Assembly (NCBI GenBank): GCA_003255025.1
Contig: QANY01004000.1
Span: 806,001 to 870,000 of the forward strand
Direction: 5' to 3'
DNA length: 64,000 nucleotides
Source: Datisca glomerata
Lineage: Eukaryota > Streptophyta > Magnoliopsida > Cucurbitales > Datiscaceae
Every line of letters starts with the position of its first letter. The first letter of the stretch is position 1. The position numbers were made by a program, and so were the translations under genes. Positions 34,830-46,387 of the stretch are shown here, piece after piece. The notes under the pieces were generated by a model that worked only from the letters and a program-made list of their open reading frames with translations, made no database searches and was not told the origin of the DNA.

Positions 34830-37800
34830 AATGACAGTCGCGAACAATTTATGGCCTGATGTCATCTATATATCTCATGGCCCACACAACCACAATCACT
34901 CTTGTAAACGTAATAATAAGTGCATCATTAAAGGGTGAAAGAATCTCAATCAAATTCACGATCAGTGAACTTACCCATTTGATTCGTGACCACTTGGGGA
35001 GGTCTTGAAATTTTGAATGAGCAGAAGATTGTTGGCAGGGGCAACAAACCTATGAGATTATGCCCAAATATCAAGTTTATACCTTCTAACTATAATTTCA
35101 TTCACAAAATATAAACCTAGAATTAGTGTCAAAATCACACATGCTATAAGATATTAGAAGTCATGATGAGGGGTTAAAACATACAATCTTTTTTACCTTT
35201 TCAGTCCATTCTGCGTTACGCCGGCCATCTGGCAAGGTGTCCCATATGGTGACTTCCTTGTCCATGATGGAAATCTTGACTATAAACTAATGATCTCGAC
35301 TATCGTGTATCGGTATACATATAGATACTACACAATACATTTACACAATCATATTAAGTCAAAATTTAATAACCTAACTACATTAAATTTGTTTACCGTC
35401 ATATGTAGCTCAAGCATTGGCACGTATCTCTCCACGATCTTGTGTTTCCTTACAAAATTAGGAAGTTCTACTAATTTAAAAACACATTGACTGTGTAGTG
35501 GCACAACAATAATATATAAAGTACATACAAACCTAAAATAAGGATGATACTAAGTAGTGGATACTCACAACAAACGTGGGAATAAACCAGAATCGGTTAT
35601 TCGTCGACGCAAGACGAGCCTCCAAGGTCAAAATGCTGATAAACAAGTCTATAACATCCAAGTCAAACCAATTCTCTGGACCGATAGTCTTTAGGTCTCT
35701 TCGGTCAGCATGGTGGTCAGAATGTTTGACGAGAATCTCACTGTGAAAGACAAATAAAAGACAAACTTAATCAAAATTTAGAAATGATCGTGTGTCGAAG
35801 TTTGTTAGATTAGCGTGACTACTATCTATACTCTAAGCTTTTCTAAAAAAAAATATACTCCACTGAACGCTCATCTTTGACTTCTAGTGGATCCTGCAAG
35901 GTGTACGGACCCACTTTAAATACCTTTCTATTACGTTTAGTGGTCGGTTTACCCTTCAAATAGGGTGAACTGAGTAGAAGTCCATCTCTCCTCCCGCTAG
36001 TGTTGCGTAACCATATCAAGAATTTCCTTTCGGTAGACACGGTCAAGGTTTGTTTGCCCTACCAACACACAACCCCAAGTAATACGTTAGATTACTAGTT
36101 AGATTATACATGTTATATTAATAGAAAAGATGAAATATGAATAAACATAATAATATCTTTCGTTGTCCTTTAGACACTCCGTCATAGATGGTTTCCTCAC
36201 CAATAGCAGGTCACTGAATGACTTGTCAGAAGCATCTAACTGGATGCAGAGATCATCATTCTCACCTTTATCTAAAGGTGATCAAGAGTTCAGGAGCTCT
36301 TCTTCGAGGGAGGGTCTCACTTCCTCATCAAAACCTTCTCATTCTTTACCTCGACCTGGGTGACACGTGGCTCATCGTCTTGGGCTCGAGATTTACCAGT
36401 GTCCCGCTCCAAAATACTCGCCAAAGTTGTGCAGATATTCTCTTGGATGGCTATCATATTTCTCTTCTCCTCAATTATTTATGGCATATCCGCCCTCATG
36501 GAGCTGGCTTCAACTTGATATCAGTTCTGGTGACTTGCTCTTCAGGTAGATCTGCATCCATGTTCTTGTGAACTTGCTTATGCTCATGGTCCTCCCGAAT
36601 CTCACAATCGCCCAGAATGGCTTGTGCGATTGTATCGATCTACATAATACAAATACATGTGAATAAGTAATAAATTATCAATGTGAATCTAACTAACCAA
36701 TTTTGCAATATTCTAAAATGCTTACCGCAAAGCTTTTATGCCATCCTCCCCTTGAAGTTATGAAGTTAATGACTTTTGCAACGGTCTTGTCATTCCACAC
36801 CAACAGCGAAGGTCGGTTAAAGTCATCATAGTCGGTAGCACATGCCAACTTCTCCAGATAAAAAAACTGTAACAAAATGAACTTATTAGCATATTTACCT
36901 ATGTCATAATGCGAAAATAAGACCAATTTACACTAAATATATTACCTGGTAAATAACAAGCATCTAGTAATGCTATTGTGGTGATTGTTTTGATACCTTA
37001 CCACCATCCATAAAATATTTAAAACAGGCAGAAGCCAAATTCTTTTGATGGATGGTTGCGAGTGTCTTCACAGCGTGCAACCTCGAATGACTGATAGCTG
37101 ATCTTGATCGAGGAGATAACAAAACCATGTCGGTGTATAGCATAAAGGCTTGCCTCCAATAGTCACCATCAGACTCCTCAATCAATAAATTTGACAAGGT
37201 GTTCACTGAAATATCACCTTGGACATTCACCCACTTCGTCCTTAGATCTTTGATTTCATTCACTTCACCATCGAATTTTATCTCCTCGCCACCGTCGACG
37301 ATGCCCAATATAAACCTCACATCATTTGTAGTCACATTGAATGTCGACCCATAGACATTCAATGTGCAGGTGCCTAGATCGAAGCAATGTAATAGTTGCT
37401 TCAAGAAGATCCTCTTCAGCTTGCCGCATTGAATATCCAACAACCCTCTGAATCCCATCTCCATGATTGCTGTCCTCTTCCCCTCATCAAAATTTACAAC
37501 AAGATCCGTAAATTTCTCGGGAGTACAGTGTGTGAGCAACTTCCGTTTAAGGACATGCCTTCTCGGATGACTAGGATTGGGTTGTTCCACTCCGCTTTCA
37601 AGGGCATGGATTTCACTATCCATTAAATAATTGATTTGCGCTTCCTTCGTCATACTATTCCACAACTCAACTAGTTCTCTTTGTGTCTGCGCATCACAAA
37701 CTCACTTAAATTACAATCAAAATTTATCAATTTCATGTTATGATGTAATGTTTGTTTAAACATACTTACTTCAATACCCTTAAGCTTTCCACCTGCCGCC

Positions 37801-37969
37801 CTAATTTTAGCACATTCTTTCGCACTGGTTTAATTATAAAAAATAACATTAACATTGCAACAATTGATATGAAAATATGTAACATTAAATTGATAATCTC
37901 ATTAATTACTTACAAGACGACAAAGAAACCACTCAGTGCCTTCTTTCCGTTCATATTTGTGTTAGCCAT
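34830..37969 (-). pseudogene. ULP1-like MULE-carried gene, multi-exon
   Basis: Starts at ATG 37969 (MANTNMNGKKALSGFF). Exons with good borders: 37914-37969; 37778-37834 (AKECAKIRAAGGKLKGIE); 37002-37686 (long; CTPEKFTDLVVNFDEGKRTA, VTTNDVRFILGIVDGG, YWRQAFMLYTDMVLL); 36724-36868 (FYLEKLACATDYDDFNRPSL). Downstream exon-like pieces at 36160-36640, 35843-36046, about 35565-35740 (WFDLDVIDLFISILTLEARL), 35400-35455 and 35205-35285 (TIWDTLPDGRRNAEW) resemble a C48/ULP1 peptidase region. The first part is the plant-specific N-terminal domain common on ULP1-like MULE genes. A clear catalytic His-Asp-Cys set was not found, and stops interrupt 36160-36500. Classed as a probable pseudogene. Confidence 0.55.
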
Positions 37970-40700
37970 ACGAAATATATGTTAGTATAATCAAATTTAA
38001 CCTTATGACAATGTCTTATTGTCATGATTATCCCTGATACTAATTTATAATGGATTGAGTATCATCTAGTAAGAATGCTAAGGTCTTATGTACCATTAAA
38101 TTAATGGCATACTAAATGCATTTTAATAGAATAAGTAAAACTAACTATAAGATACTTTCATAAATGAAAAACGCCTAGAAACATAACAACTTAACTAATA
38201 AGGTACAGATGAAGAATTAAATTAATAAAAGTGAGATACATCACATAAAAGTGAGGGTAAAAGATTATGCACATAAATGATGAGTAGCTCTTAAACCTCA
38301 TTCTTGATAAAAGAAAGAGAATATTTTAGCACCAACTATCCAAATTACAGTCAAACATTACATTGTAAACCAAAAAACTAAAGATTGTGTAACATATTCG
38401 ATGGCCATGAAAGCCAAAACAACGCTACTCAACTTGACTTCACATGTAGAAACCATAATAGTGTTTAAGATCTTCCTTGACTTCACATGTAGAAACCATA
38501 ATAGTGTTTAAGATCTTCCTGAGCAAAATTCCAAGGAAACTTGTTCAATACCAACAAAGTCCCCACTTTCGAAATCCAAATGGGGTCAACCTTATCAATC
38601 ATTAAAAATTACGTAAGCCTTGAGATATCTGAACAAAAAATTAGAACAAAACATTGATATTGATATCAAATTTATTATGTAGATGCTAGAGTTAATGCCC
38701 ATGCTAGACAGATAAATATGTGTGTATTTAATGCACTAATAACATTAACTATATGTCCATTTTACTACATCTCAACTAAGATGAAAGGATCCACAATAAA
38801 AGATTTTTAGGCTTCAGAGTAGTCAAAACTATTTTACGAAAATATATGTAAACTATACTAAAGCTAAAACTATAACTCCAGCTCAAGACAAAACTTATAA
38901 AAAAAAACATGTAAAGCAAAACTCAAGCGAGCTCAACAAAATGACTCACGACAGGGTTCAGAATGAGAATCGATATTGATATCCAATAACATAATTAATA
39001 CATCTGCAGAGAAAATGAGAAAATACTTGAAATGTTTAAACCACCCCAAAGACATTATAAAGCATCTTTATCAAGAATGAAATCAAATTTAAAAATAAAT
39101 CAAACTAAAAATTCGATTTTAAATCACCAAGAACAATCAGAAATTCTCAATTATATAACTAAAAGAACCCCAACTTCAAACAAAAACAAAACATCAAACA
39201 GAGCTCTCAAGCTTAAAAAAATAATTGTAAACAATATCCACCTCAGAAATGGAAAAAGTTCTAAAAATAACAACTCTAAGTAGTGCGTATCTAAAAATAT
39301 CAACAAACAGTGAGTATCTAAAACCCTAACTACAAGGCTTCCTATAGGATCCTTATTACAAGTTTGCTTACCTATATGATCAATATTACAAGCTTGCTTA
39401 CCTCTTTATATGTAAACTGAATTTTTACTGGTTAAAGAAGAAGATGGAGTAGAAAATTGCCCAAGAGTACACAAGTCGAGCTAAATTTGAATCATCAATC
39501 TAATGAGAGACGGAATTAGCAAAACTTTCATAAGATTCAATAGACACATAATCAAATAAAATCTTTATTAATTCATACTGACAATAAATGAAAAGAAACA
39601 ATCAATAAAGAGGGTAGCTCTCAAGATAATAATTATAAGCATAATGAACATAATGGTAAACAAAACAAATGAAGGATGAGCTTAGGTTGAAGAGGATATA
39701 TGGTAATGAATTAGCATTTTTTTCTCCATCATCTCTCTTTTATTTTTTTTCTTTTCTTCAACTCCAATTCGCACTGAAAACACAAATCAAATACCAAAAA
39801 CTATCATTGCTTATAATCTCATTTTCTTGAATATCTCCCAAAGTCTTCCCTCCTCTCTCCCCCTAGCTCTCTCCCTCTCTCTCAATTCTCCTAAAATGTT
39901 TAAACTCCATATCACATATACTCATTATAGAACATTACCTTGTTATCTTCCTTCTCTTTGCTCAAATTCCCTTTTGTCTACTAAAAAGATAATTCGAGTC
40001 CAGAACAAATCAAACACAAATGAGGTCCAATTCCAAAACCTAAATCCCCATTAACTTAAAGCTTATTGTTCTCATATTTTTCCTCCTTTCTCTCTCTCTA
40101 TCTTCCTCTTAATCCTAATGTCAAATTTCTAATCTCCCCAAAACAACCGATCAACTACACCAAAACCCCATCTCTAATTCTTCAACAATAATAACAGAAG
40201 AGATTCAACAAACACAAGCTTAAAAAACACAGAATCAAATAAAATCCTAACCCAAGCTCACCCCTAACTCGAGAAGAAAAATACGAAGGAAATCAGCAAC
40301 AAAGATAATTGAGCTTTGTTGAAGCAATGAAATCAGCAATAATTAAGCTTTGTTGAAGAAAGGAAATCAACAACAAAGATAATTGAACAACAAAGAAAAA
40401 GACGAAGGAAATCAACAACAAGATAAACTTACCGAACCTAAATCGATCTACCCTTAACTCAAGAAGAAAAAGACGAAGGAAATAAAAACAAATACGAACT
40501 TACCTAACCAAAACCCTAAATCACGTAGAGAGAGAGAGAAAGAGAGCCAACGAATGTAGAGAGAGCCGACGATATAGAGAGCACTGCGCAGTAAAAGAGT
40601 CAATGACAGAGAGAGCACCAACGATGAATGCAAAGAGAGCCAACGAAGAGAGAGCTGAAGGACGAGAGAGTTCCGAAAAAGAGAGAGAGTTGGACAAGTT
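37970..40700. other. Non-coding interior of MULE-1
   Basis: AT-rich with no supported gene. It contains a perfect 43-bp tandem duplication (GACTTCACATGTAGAAACCA... at about 38438 and 38481), a partial copy of the 145-bp repeat (39110-39250), two CAAGCTTGCTTACC-type repeats near 39360-39400, and GA-rich AGAGAGAG tracts at 40530-40690. Confidence 0.55.
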
Positions 40701-40703
40701 TGG

Positions 40704-40915
40704 TAGCTTTCGAAGGAAGTTTGGGTGAAAATAAAATTTGCCAAAAATTTGGTGAAGCTTCTCAAGGAAGCTTGGGGTTAAAATATAATTTATAAAAAAT
40801 TGATGAATCTTCCCAAGGAAGATTGAGGTGAAAATCATATTTATAAAAAATTTGGTGAAGGATCTCAAGGAAGATTGAGGTCAAAATGAAATTTATGAAA
40901 AAATTTGTGAAGCAA
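40704..40915. repeat. MULE-1 sub-terminal palindromic tandem array
   Basis: Four units of about 51 bp, each with TTTGGTGAA followed by a short palindrome such as AAGCTTC/GAAGCTT (40755-40775) or AATCTTCC/GGAAGATT (40806-40828), then AAAAT.AAATTTATAAAAAA. It lies just inside the right arm. Confidence 0.75.
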
Positions 40916-40959
40916 CCTACAACATATACCTCCGGTTACAAAAGGATTAACTGTAAGAT

Positions 40960-41342
40960 TATAATGGAGGAGGAGCTGCTGAAATGGCGACGCCTAAAAT
41001 GAGTATGGAATGGAGGGGTTAGGTGCTGCCACGAATAATGGGTATGGAATGGAGGAACCCAAAGAAGGGGCTATGGAGAGGGGTTCAATCGGGTTTGGTT
41101 TGTTTGCTAGGGTTTGGGGAAAAACAAATGAACAAAACGACGTAGTATTGACGTGGTGAGTTTATATTTTTTGTATTTCAAATCTACGTCGTTTTACACT
41201 AAACTAACATATATATAACGGCAAATTAATGGAATGTTATATTTAACGGTAAATGAAAAGTTGAAGGTTATAAATGATAAAAATAATAGTTTGTAGTTAT
41301 AAATAACAGTGACTTGATAGTTGACTGATTTGTAGTTTTTTC
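40960..41342 (-). repeat. MULE-1 right terminal inverted repeat
   Basis: Inverted complement of 9619-10015, ending GACTGATTTGTAGTTTTTTC at 41342. It stops about 220 bp before the start codon of the gag-domain gene. Confidence 0.8.
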
Positions 41343-41440
41343 AAAAAAAAAATATGAAAACTAGTTATGAAATTACACGCACGAGGGTTTCTTAGTTGAA
41401 GTCCACCTTGTTGGATAAAACCATAGCCCATTACAGAAAA

Positions 41441-41519
41441 ATGTCGCTCACTTACAGAACGTCACAAAAGGAGTCGTGCCTCGCGCCAAACTTGAACCGA
41501 CAGTTCTCTTCATTATAGC
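41441..41519 (+). other. Possible upstream ORF of the gag-domain gene
   Basis: ATG at 41441 opens a short frame ending at TAG 41517-41519, out of frame with the main start at 41563. If transcribed it could reduce translation of the main ORF; its conservation is unknown. Confidence 0.35.
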
Positions 41520-41562
41520 AAGCAAAGCAACTCTTTGGACGCACCATAACCAGATTCAAAAG

Positions 41563-42693
41563 ATGGCCCGTAAATTGAGACGAAAGTCTTCAAAATCTTC
41601 GCCCAAAGAGAAATACTTCTCCGACAATGATTACTCCGACACGTCTCCCTCTCAATCACAGTACGAATCTGAACGAGATGAAGAAGACGTTGCACGTTCT
41701 GTAAGCAATTACGACGATGATGCTTCGTACATGGCATCCAACTCAATTAACTACACCCCTAGCGATCAATTTTCATCCCATGCCCTTCAATCCCTCCCCA
41801 AAGTCGTCAACGCTACACAAACTCTTGAATCGGCCTCCAACGCTCCAAATCTTTCATGGTCGCCGACGACACAAATCGCTCCGTACTACAACATCGCAAC
41901 ATTTCCAGTATTCCATGGTGGTCCCAATGAGTGTCCGATCATGCACTTGAGTCGGTTCACCAAAGTCTGCCGTGCGAACAACGTCTCCTCCATTGATATG
42001 ACGATGAGGATCTTCCCTGTCACGCTCGAAAGCGAGGCTGCCCTTTGGTACGATTTGAATATCGAGCCCTACCCTTCGCTAAATTGGGAAGAAATCAAGT
42101 CCTTATTTCTGCAAGCATACAACAGAATCGAACTGATCGATCAATTGCGGTCTGAGCTGATGATGATTAACCAGGGGGACGAGGAGCCAGTCCGTTCCTA
42201 CTTTCTGAGATTGCAATTCATATTGAAGAAGTGGCCAGGCAATGGACTCTCAGATAGTTTGATAAAAGGGATATTTGTTGATGGTTTGAGGGAAGATTTT
42301 CAGGATTGGATTATTCCACAAAAGCCTGATTCTCTGAACGATGCATTGAAACTTGCTTTTGGTTTTGAGCAAGTGAGAAGCGTTAGGGCAGGGAGGAAAG
42401 GGGGAGTGAAGTGTGGGTTTTGCGAGGGGGCGCATGAGGAGGGGAGTTGTGTGGTTAGAGAAAGAATGAGAGACTTGTGGTTAAGGAATAAGGACAAACA
42501 GAAACAGGTGGTGGGCGTTATTGATAGCAGCAGGGCAGGAAAGAATGAGGCGGATGAGGAGGGGAAGAAAGAGGAGGAGGGAGAACAGTTGGTGGTGGTG
42601 AAGAAGAGTCAATGCCAGTGTTCAAAGCATCAGTGTTGGAAGAAGTTTGAGAGGAATGAAAGCTTTGTATCAACAAGTTCTAATGCCAACTAA
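41563..42693 (+). CDS. Intact single-exon gag-domain protein, candidate domesticated gene
   Basis: 376 residues from ATG 41563 to the stop at 42691-42693, with no stop or frameshift. Residues 1-60 are basic then acidic and Ser-rich. Residues 114-275 match the plant Retrotrans_gag fold: FPVFHGGPNECPIMHL, SEAALWYDL, NWEEIKSLFLQAYN, PVRSYFLRLQFILKKWP. A compact knuckle CGFCEGAHEEGSC follows (C284, C287, H291, C296; one residue shorter than CX2CX4HX4C), then a Lys/Glu tail and a Cys cluster (C351, C353, C358). No protease, RT, integrase or LTR adjoins it, unlike an element. The frame extends upstream without an ATG, so 41563 is the first in-frame start. Function unknown; domestication is inferred from intactness amid decayed TEs. 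Confidence 0.75.
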   Translation: MARKLRRKSSKSSPKEKYFSDNDYSDTSPSQSQYESERDEEDVARSVSNYDDDASYMASNSINYTPSDQFSSHALQSLPKVVNATQTLESASNAPNLSWSPTTQIAPYYNIATFPVFHGGPNECPIMHLSRFTKVCRANNVSSIDMTMRIFPVTLESEAALWYDLNIEPYPSLNWEEIKSLFLQAYNRIELIDQLRSELMMINQGDEEPVRSYFLRLQFILKKWPGNGLSDSLIKGIFVDGLREDFQDWIIPQKPDSLNDALKLAFGFEQVRSVRAGRKGGVKCGFCEGAHEEGSCVVRERMRDLWLRNKDKQKQVVGVIDSSRAGKNEADEEGKKEEEGEQLVVVKKSQCQCSKHQCWKKFERNESFVSTSSNAN

Positions 42694-44190
42694 TCTTTTA
42701 GTTTTATTCTTATTCTTTCAGTTTTATTCTTCTTAGTATATGTGATAAATGGTCATATTCCACCCCAATGAAAATCCATTTGATTCTTCTTTTCTCAGAT
42801 TTGCTCTCTCTTATCCTCGATCATCTTCAATTATGTTTCTTGAGCTTTTAGCATACTATTAAGTACAAAAAAGAAAACACGTTTGTAATGAGGTGAATTG
42901 GGATTTGGATCACCTTCTGTTGAGTTTAATATGATGTTAGTCGATCTTCACCGCTGAATAAAGAACGATAAGTCATGTTGACATTGAAGAGATTGAGAAA
43001 CATGTCAGCAATGTCTTCACTTCACTCTCAAAACTAATAAAAGTCGGAAGGTTATAAAGTAAGAGACCAATGTGAGAGTTGAATATAAGTTGAGGGTGGT
43101 TGTGTACCTCGTGAATGCAAACGTATTTATAGTGCAAAGTTGGTAGTTGAAGGCGAGGCCATCTCAAGTACAGATTGAAGTAGTCCTTCCAATGAGGTAT
43201 GGAGCGGCAGGTGATGAGGTGACTTCCAGCATAGCCTTTCCTTATACTCGAGTAAAGTACGTTCTCTACCCCTGAAATGTTGCATGCATTTAATGCGTCT
43301 CATGATATCCTGGTGTGACCATGCTAATTGTCTCATCAGTGGAAGTATGTTCCTCTCTACCTTGGCTCCTGAATGGTCGAGGTACACATAATGTAGTTGA
43401 CCACACTATGTCCCCTAATTCACTCCTCGATTTGGGAGTTTGAATAAGTGAGCAAGAACTTTTCTCATCGAAGGATTCTCGTTAGGCATTGGTGATTTCT
43501 TTCTTCTTGGACTTAGGCAATGGTCATTTGAGCTCATATTTGTCAAGCACATACCACATTAGTTGTTCAACTTTGCCGAGGATCGGCCACCTCAACGTGA
43601 CTCGATTTTGTGCTCAACGATTTTGTCATTTTGTTCTTGTCGGCATTTTCCACCACATGGGTTATCTTCGGCCAAGTTGGCAGACAAAATGAGTCATCGG
43701 GGTTCATCCCGAACTTTAAATCTTTTTAGATGAAGCCACTTCGACTCATCCTGAATAAGGTTATTTTTTATGAGCACATGTGTAGTCTCGTTAATTAAGT
43801 GTATAACAACTCATAGACTAAATGTGTAATTCAAATAAAAATAAAAAGATGATTTTTTTCATTTTTAAGCCGATCGAGACTGTTAAGCTACTGTCAAGAT
43901 CATACATAAACGTCTTTTGTTTGGCCGAGACAATTTGAGATGGATGGTTGAGTCGAATGCACATTTTTTTTCTTTATTTCTTTGTCTAGCTCGAAGCATT
44001 TCTGAGTTAGGAAATATAAATGGACTGGGGAGTGAGAAAAATTGAAGAATTTTAATTAGCTAAGAATTTTCCTCGAGAGAGATTGTTATGCCAATTTTAT
44101 AATAGCAAATGTGGCAGTCATTTGTTGGCCAGGAAGTCTACAAATCTCCTTTTACGCTGATCAAATTATATTTTGAGTTTATTAAAAAAT
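42694..44190. other. Intergenic, no supported gene
   Basis: Contains a possible reverse-strand promoter-like stretch (TATAAATA complement near 43128-43135 followed by a CT-rich run), perhaps an old LTR or promoter. The open frames at 43100-43390 and 43490-43690 show no family resemblance. Confidence 0.45.
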
Positions 44191-44640
44191 AGGGAAAAGT
44201 ATTTGGATACCCCCTGAAATTTACCTAAATGAAACGGACACTCTCTATAGTTTGAGAAAAAACATGGACCTCACTTGGAGATTAAAAAACCTAAAAATGT
44301 TATTTTCCCTACTAATGGCGTTAAATTTTCTCAAAATATCAAGAATACCCTTATTTTTTTATATTGCGTATTGTGTAGAACTTGGAATTTCGTGTTTTGA
44401 GGGTTTTCTCAGATTGTGGGGGAAATAACTCAAACTCATGTTTTGAGGGTTTTCTGAGGTCTTGATTTTCTCGGGTACGGGTCAATATTTACTTAAATGT
44501 GTCTGGATCTAAAGTTATTATGATCATTTCATTCTAAAGTTAAACTATTTGTAACATATTGAATCTATTTTTTTCTTAAACTACATGAGATGTCTGTATC
44601 TTTCAGGTAAATCTCAGGGGGTGTACAAATACTTTTCCCT
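44191..44640. mobile_element. MITE-like element with ~65-bp TIRs
   Basis: The left end AGGGAAAAGTATTTGGATAC and following bases (ACCTAAATGAAACGGACA) are the inverted complement of the right end (AATACTTTTCCCT at 44640, TTTCAGGTAAATCTCAGGGG). It is 450 bp and non-coding. The flanks are A-rich; no clear target duplication. It sits about 15 bp from MULE-2. Confidence 0.8.
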
Positions 44641-44655
44641 AGAAAAAAATAAGTG

Positions 44656-44905
44656 TAAAATACAGTTTTACCCCTGCAGCTTTGGAGTAGTTTTCATTGT
44701 CAGCCCTACACTTTCAAAAGTAACAGATTAGAACCTTACAGCTACATTGTTGTTCCACGTTTATTTTTCCGTAACTATTCTGTTATTATAAATTAACGGT
44801 CCATCACGGAATGTCTGGTTGGCAATACGTGATAAATAAAACTCCGCCACATTTAACCCTCTACATCACACATTTTTTCCTCCTTCCTTCTTCCTCCATC
44901 GCTCA
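44656..44905 (+). repeat. MULE-2 left arm, outer block
   Basis: Starts near GTAAAATACAGTTTTACCCC; inverted complement of about 50345-50625. Ends where the SAUR-bearing segment begins. Confidence 0.75.
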
Positions 44906-45544
44906 TCTGCATCCTAAGCCAAGGACTCGAACGTTTGGGGATTCGAAAATAGTCTTCTCCTCCTGTGATTGTTGGAGCCACGAAAGGGAGGAAAGGAATA
45001 AGGGCTTTATTGGAGAAATGAGGGATTTGAATAGGATCTATTCGACCAGGGACGGTTATGGCTCTAGGTCTTCCAATTTCATTCTTGACTCACCCTGAAT
45101 TCCAATGCTTACTTCGTCAAGCTAGAGAAGAATATGAGTTTACTCATGATATGGGTCTCACTATTCTTTGTAAAAGAAGTTGTTCTTTGATCTCTAACCT
45201 TCATGTTGAGATGAGATGTAATGATGGGTCAGTTGTAGAAAACTTGATTTGAAGAATAATGAGTTTGGCCAGAGATGAAGCTCTACCCTTTAATGGCTTC
45301 TCTTTTATTATTTTGGCATCTTTCTTCACTATTTATTCTTGAATCTCTTCCTTTTTTTTCTTTTTTTTTTCATGGATTTTTTCCTTTTGAGTTTGACCCA
45401 TTTGGGAATTGCTCATTTAATGACGATGACTCTGACTGCCACAATCAATCAGTGGATGTAGAAATGGGTTGGATTTTTTTTTACAAAATTCATATTTTTC
45501 TCATTTGGGAGTGGATTCGTTCATCCTTTATCAGGTGTTAACTG
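44906..45544 (+). pseudogene. Captured segment with SAUR-like gene fragment
   Basis: This ~640-bp segment interrupts the left arm and has no counterpart in the right arm. Frame from ATG 45058 reads LPISFLTHPEFQCLLRQARE and YEFTHDMGLTILC, the conserved C-terminal half of SAUR (small auxin-up RNA) proteins, in which HP.F..LL..AEEE and GLTIPC are typical. It then runs into unrelated sequence and stops at 45252. Intact SAURs are about 90-120 residues; only about 35 are recognisable here. A Pack-MULE-style host gene acquisition is the simplest reading; the source gene is not in the window. Confidence 0.65.
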
Positions 45545-46061
45545 CTTCCATTAATGGAAGGGCTTTTGCAAGACCATACCTATGAAAAAACATTTTATAA
45601 AATTATATTTTTTTTCCTTTAGTAATTTGTATAATCTTTAACTCCTTTCTCACATTCCTTTCATTTTTTCTGTTCTTTTTTCTTCATTATCATTCTTACA
45701 CATTGACCCACACTATCTCAATTCATCTTCCATTTTCATCTCTCTCTAATTTTTCTAGAAACTTTTCTTATAAACCCATTTTCATTTTTGATTTCTTCAT
45801 GCTTCATTCATTTACAATTTTTTTCATTTTCTAAAAAATTAAGGTTGAGAGCTCAAATTGTAATTTTATTTTTTTGAATTTTGGTGGAAAATGGGTGAAA
45901 ATATTGGCCAAAATTTGATGAGTTTTGTTAATTTTGGCTTTTGCCTAGATTTGAGAGAAAGTAACCGTGGAGAGAGAATGTATTTTGTTAATTTTAATGG
46001 ATTTTATTAATTTTTAAAGGTTTTGTTAATTTTGATAGGTTTTACTAATTTTGGGTACGAG
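45545..46061 (+). repeat. MULE-2 left arm, inner block
   Basis: 45545-45935 is the inverted complement of 49935-50340. 45936-46061 repeats TTTTGTTAATTTT several times and leads into the palindromic array. Confidence 0.7.
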
Positions 46062-46387
46062 TCTACACGATAGGTACACAGACATCGTGTAGTCATCATG
46101 TAGACTACATGATGGGTACACTGACATCATGTGTAATCTTGTAGGCTACATGATGCCTACACGATGTCAGTGTACCCATCTTGTAGCCTACACATTGGCT
46201 ACACGAGCATCGTGCAGCCTACACGATGGTTATATGAGCATCGTGTAGGCATCGTCTAGACTACACGATGGTTACACGGGTATTGTGTAGCCTACAGAAT
46301 GGCTAAAGTGTTGGGGGGAAGAATGAAGAAAAAAAAGTAGTGGGCAATGGGTACACGATGGCTACATGATCGTAGTGTAGTCATCGT
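46062..46387. repeat. TACACGATG palindromic array, left of solo LTR
   Basis: Irregular alternation of CTACACGATG and its complement CATCGTGTAG at 10-25-bp spacing, with AGTAGTGGGCAATGGGTACACG at about 46350. It continues after the solo LTR at 48590. Confidence 0.85.

Larger units (their letters stand above)
9619..41342. mobile_element. MULE-1: large Mutator-like element with nested insertions
   Basis: Left arm 9619-10015 and right arm 40960-41342 are inverted complements at roughly 75-80 percent by eye, both starting (outside in) with GAAAA(AA)CTACAAATCAGTCA. Between them are a FAR1-type transposase remnant (+), a ULP1-like multi-exon gene (-) and repeats, a gene set known for plant MULEs. 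Without the LTR and viral insertion (10432-29105) the element would be about 13 kb. The flanks are A-rich (AAAAATAGA left, nine As right), so no convincing 9-bp target duplication can be named. Two separate related insertions cannot be fully excluded. Confidence 0.7.

Noticed and set aside
41476..41562. N-terminal extension of the gag-domain gene
   Set aside because: It would begin with GTG, not a usual plant nuclear start; the first in-frame ATG is 41563.
43127..43387. Reverse 86-residue frame
   Set aside because: No recognisable domain; may overlap an old promoter or LTR-like stretch, but evidence is too thin to name.
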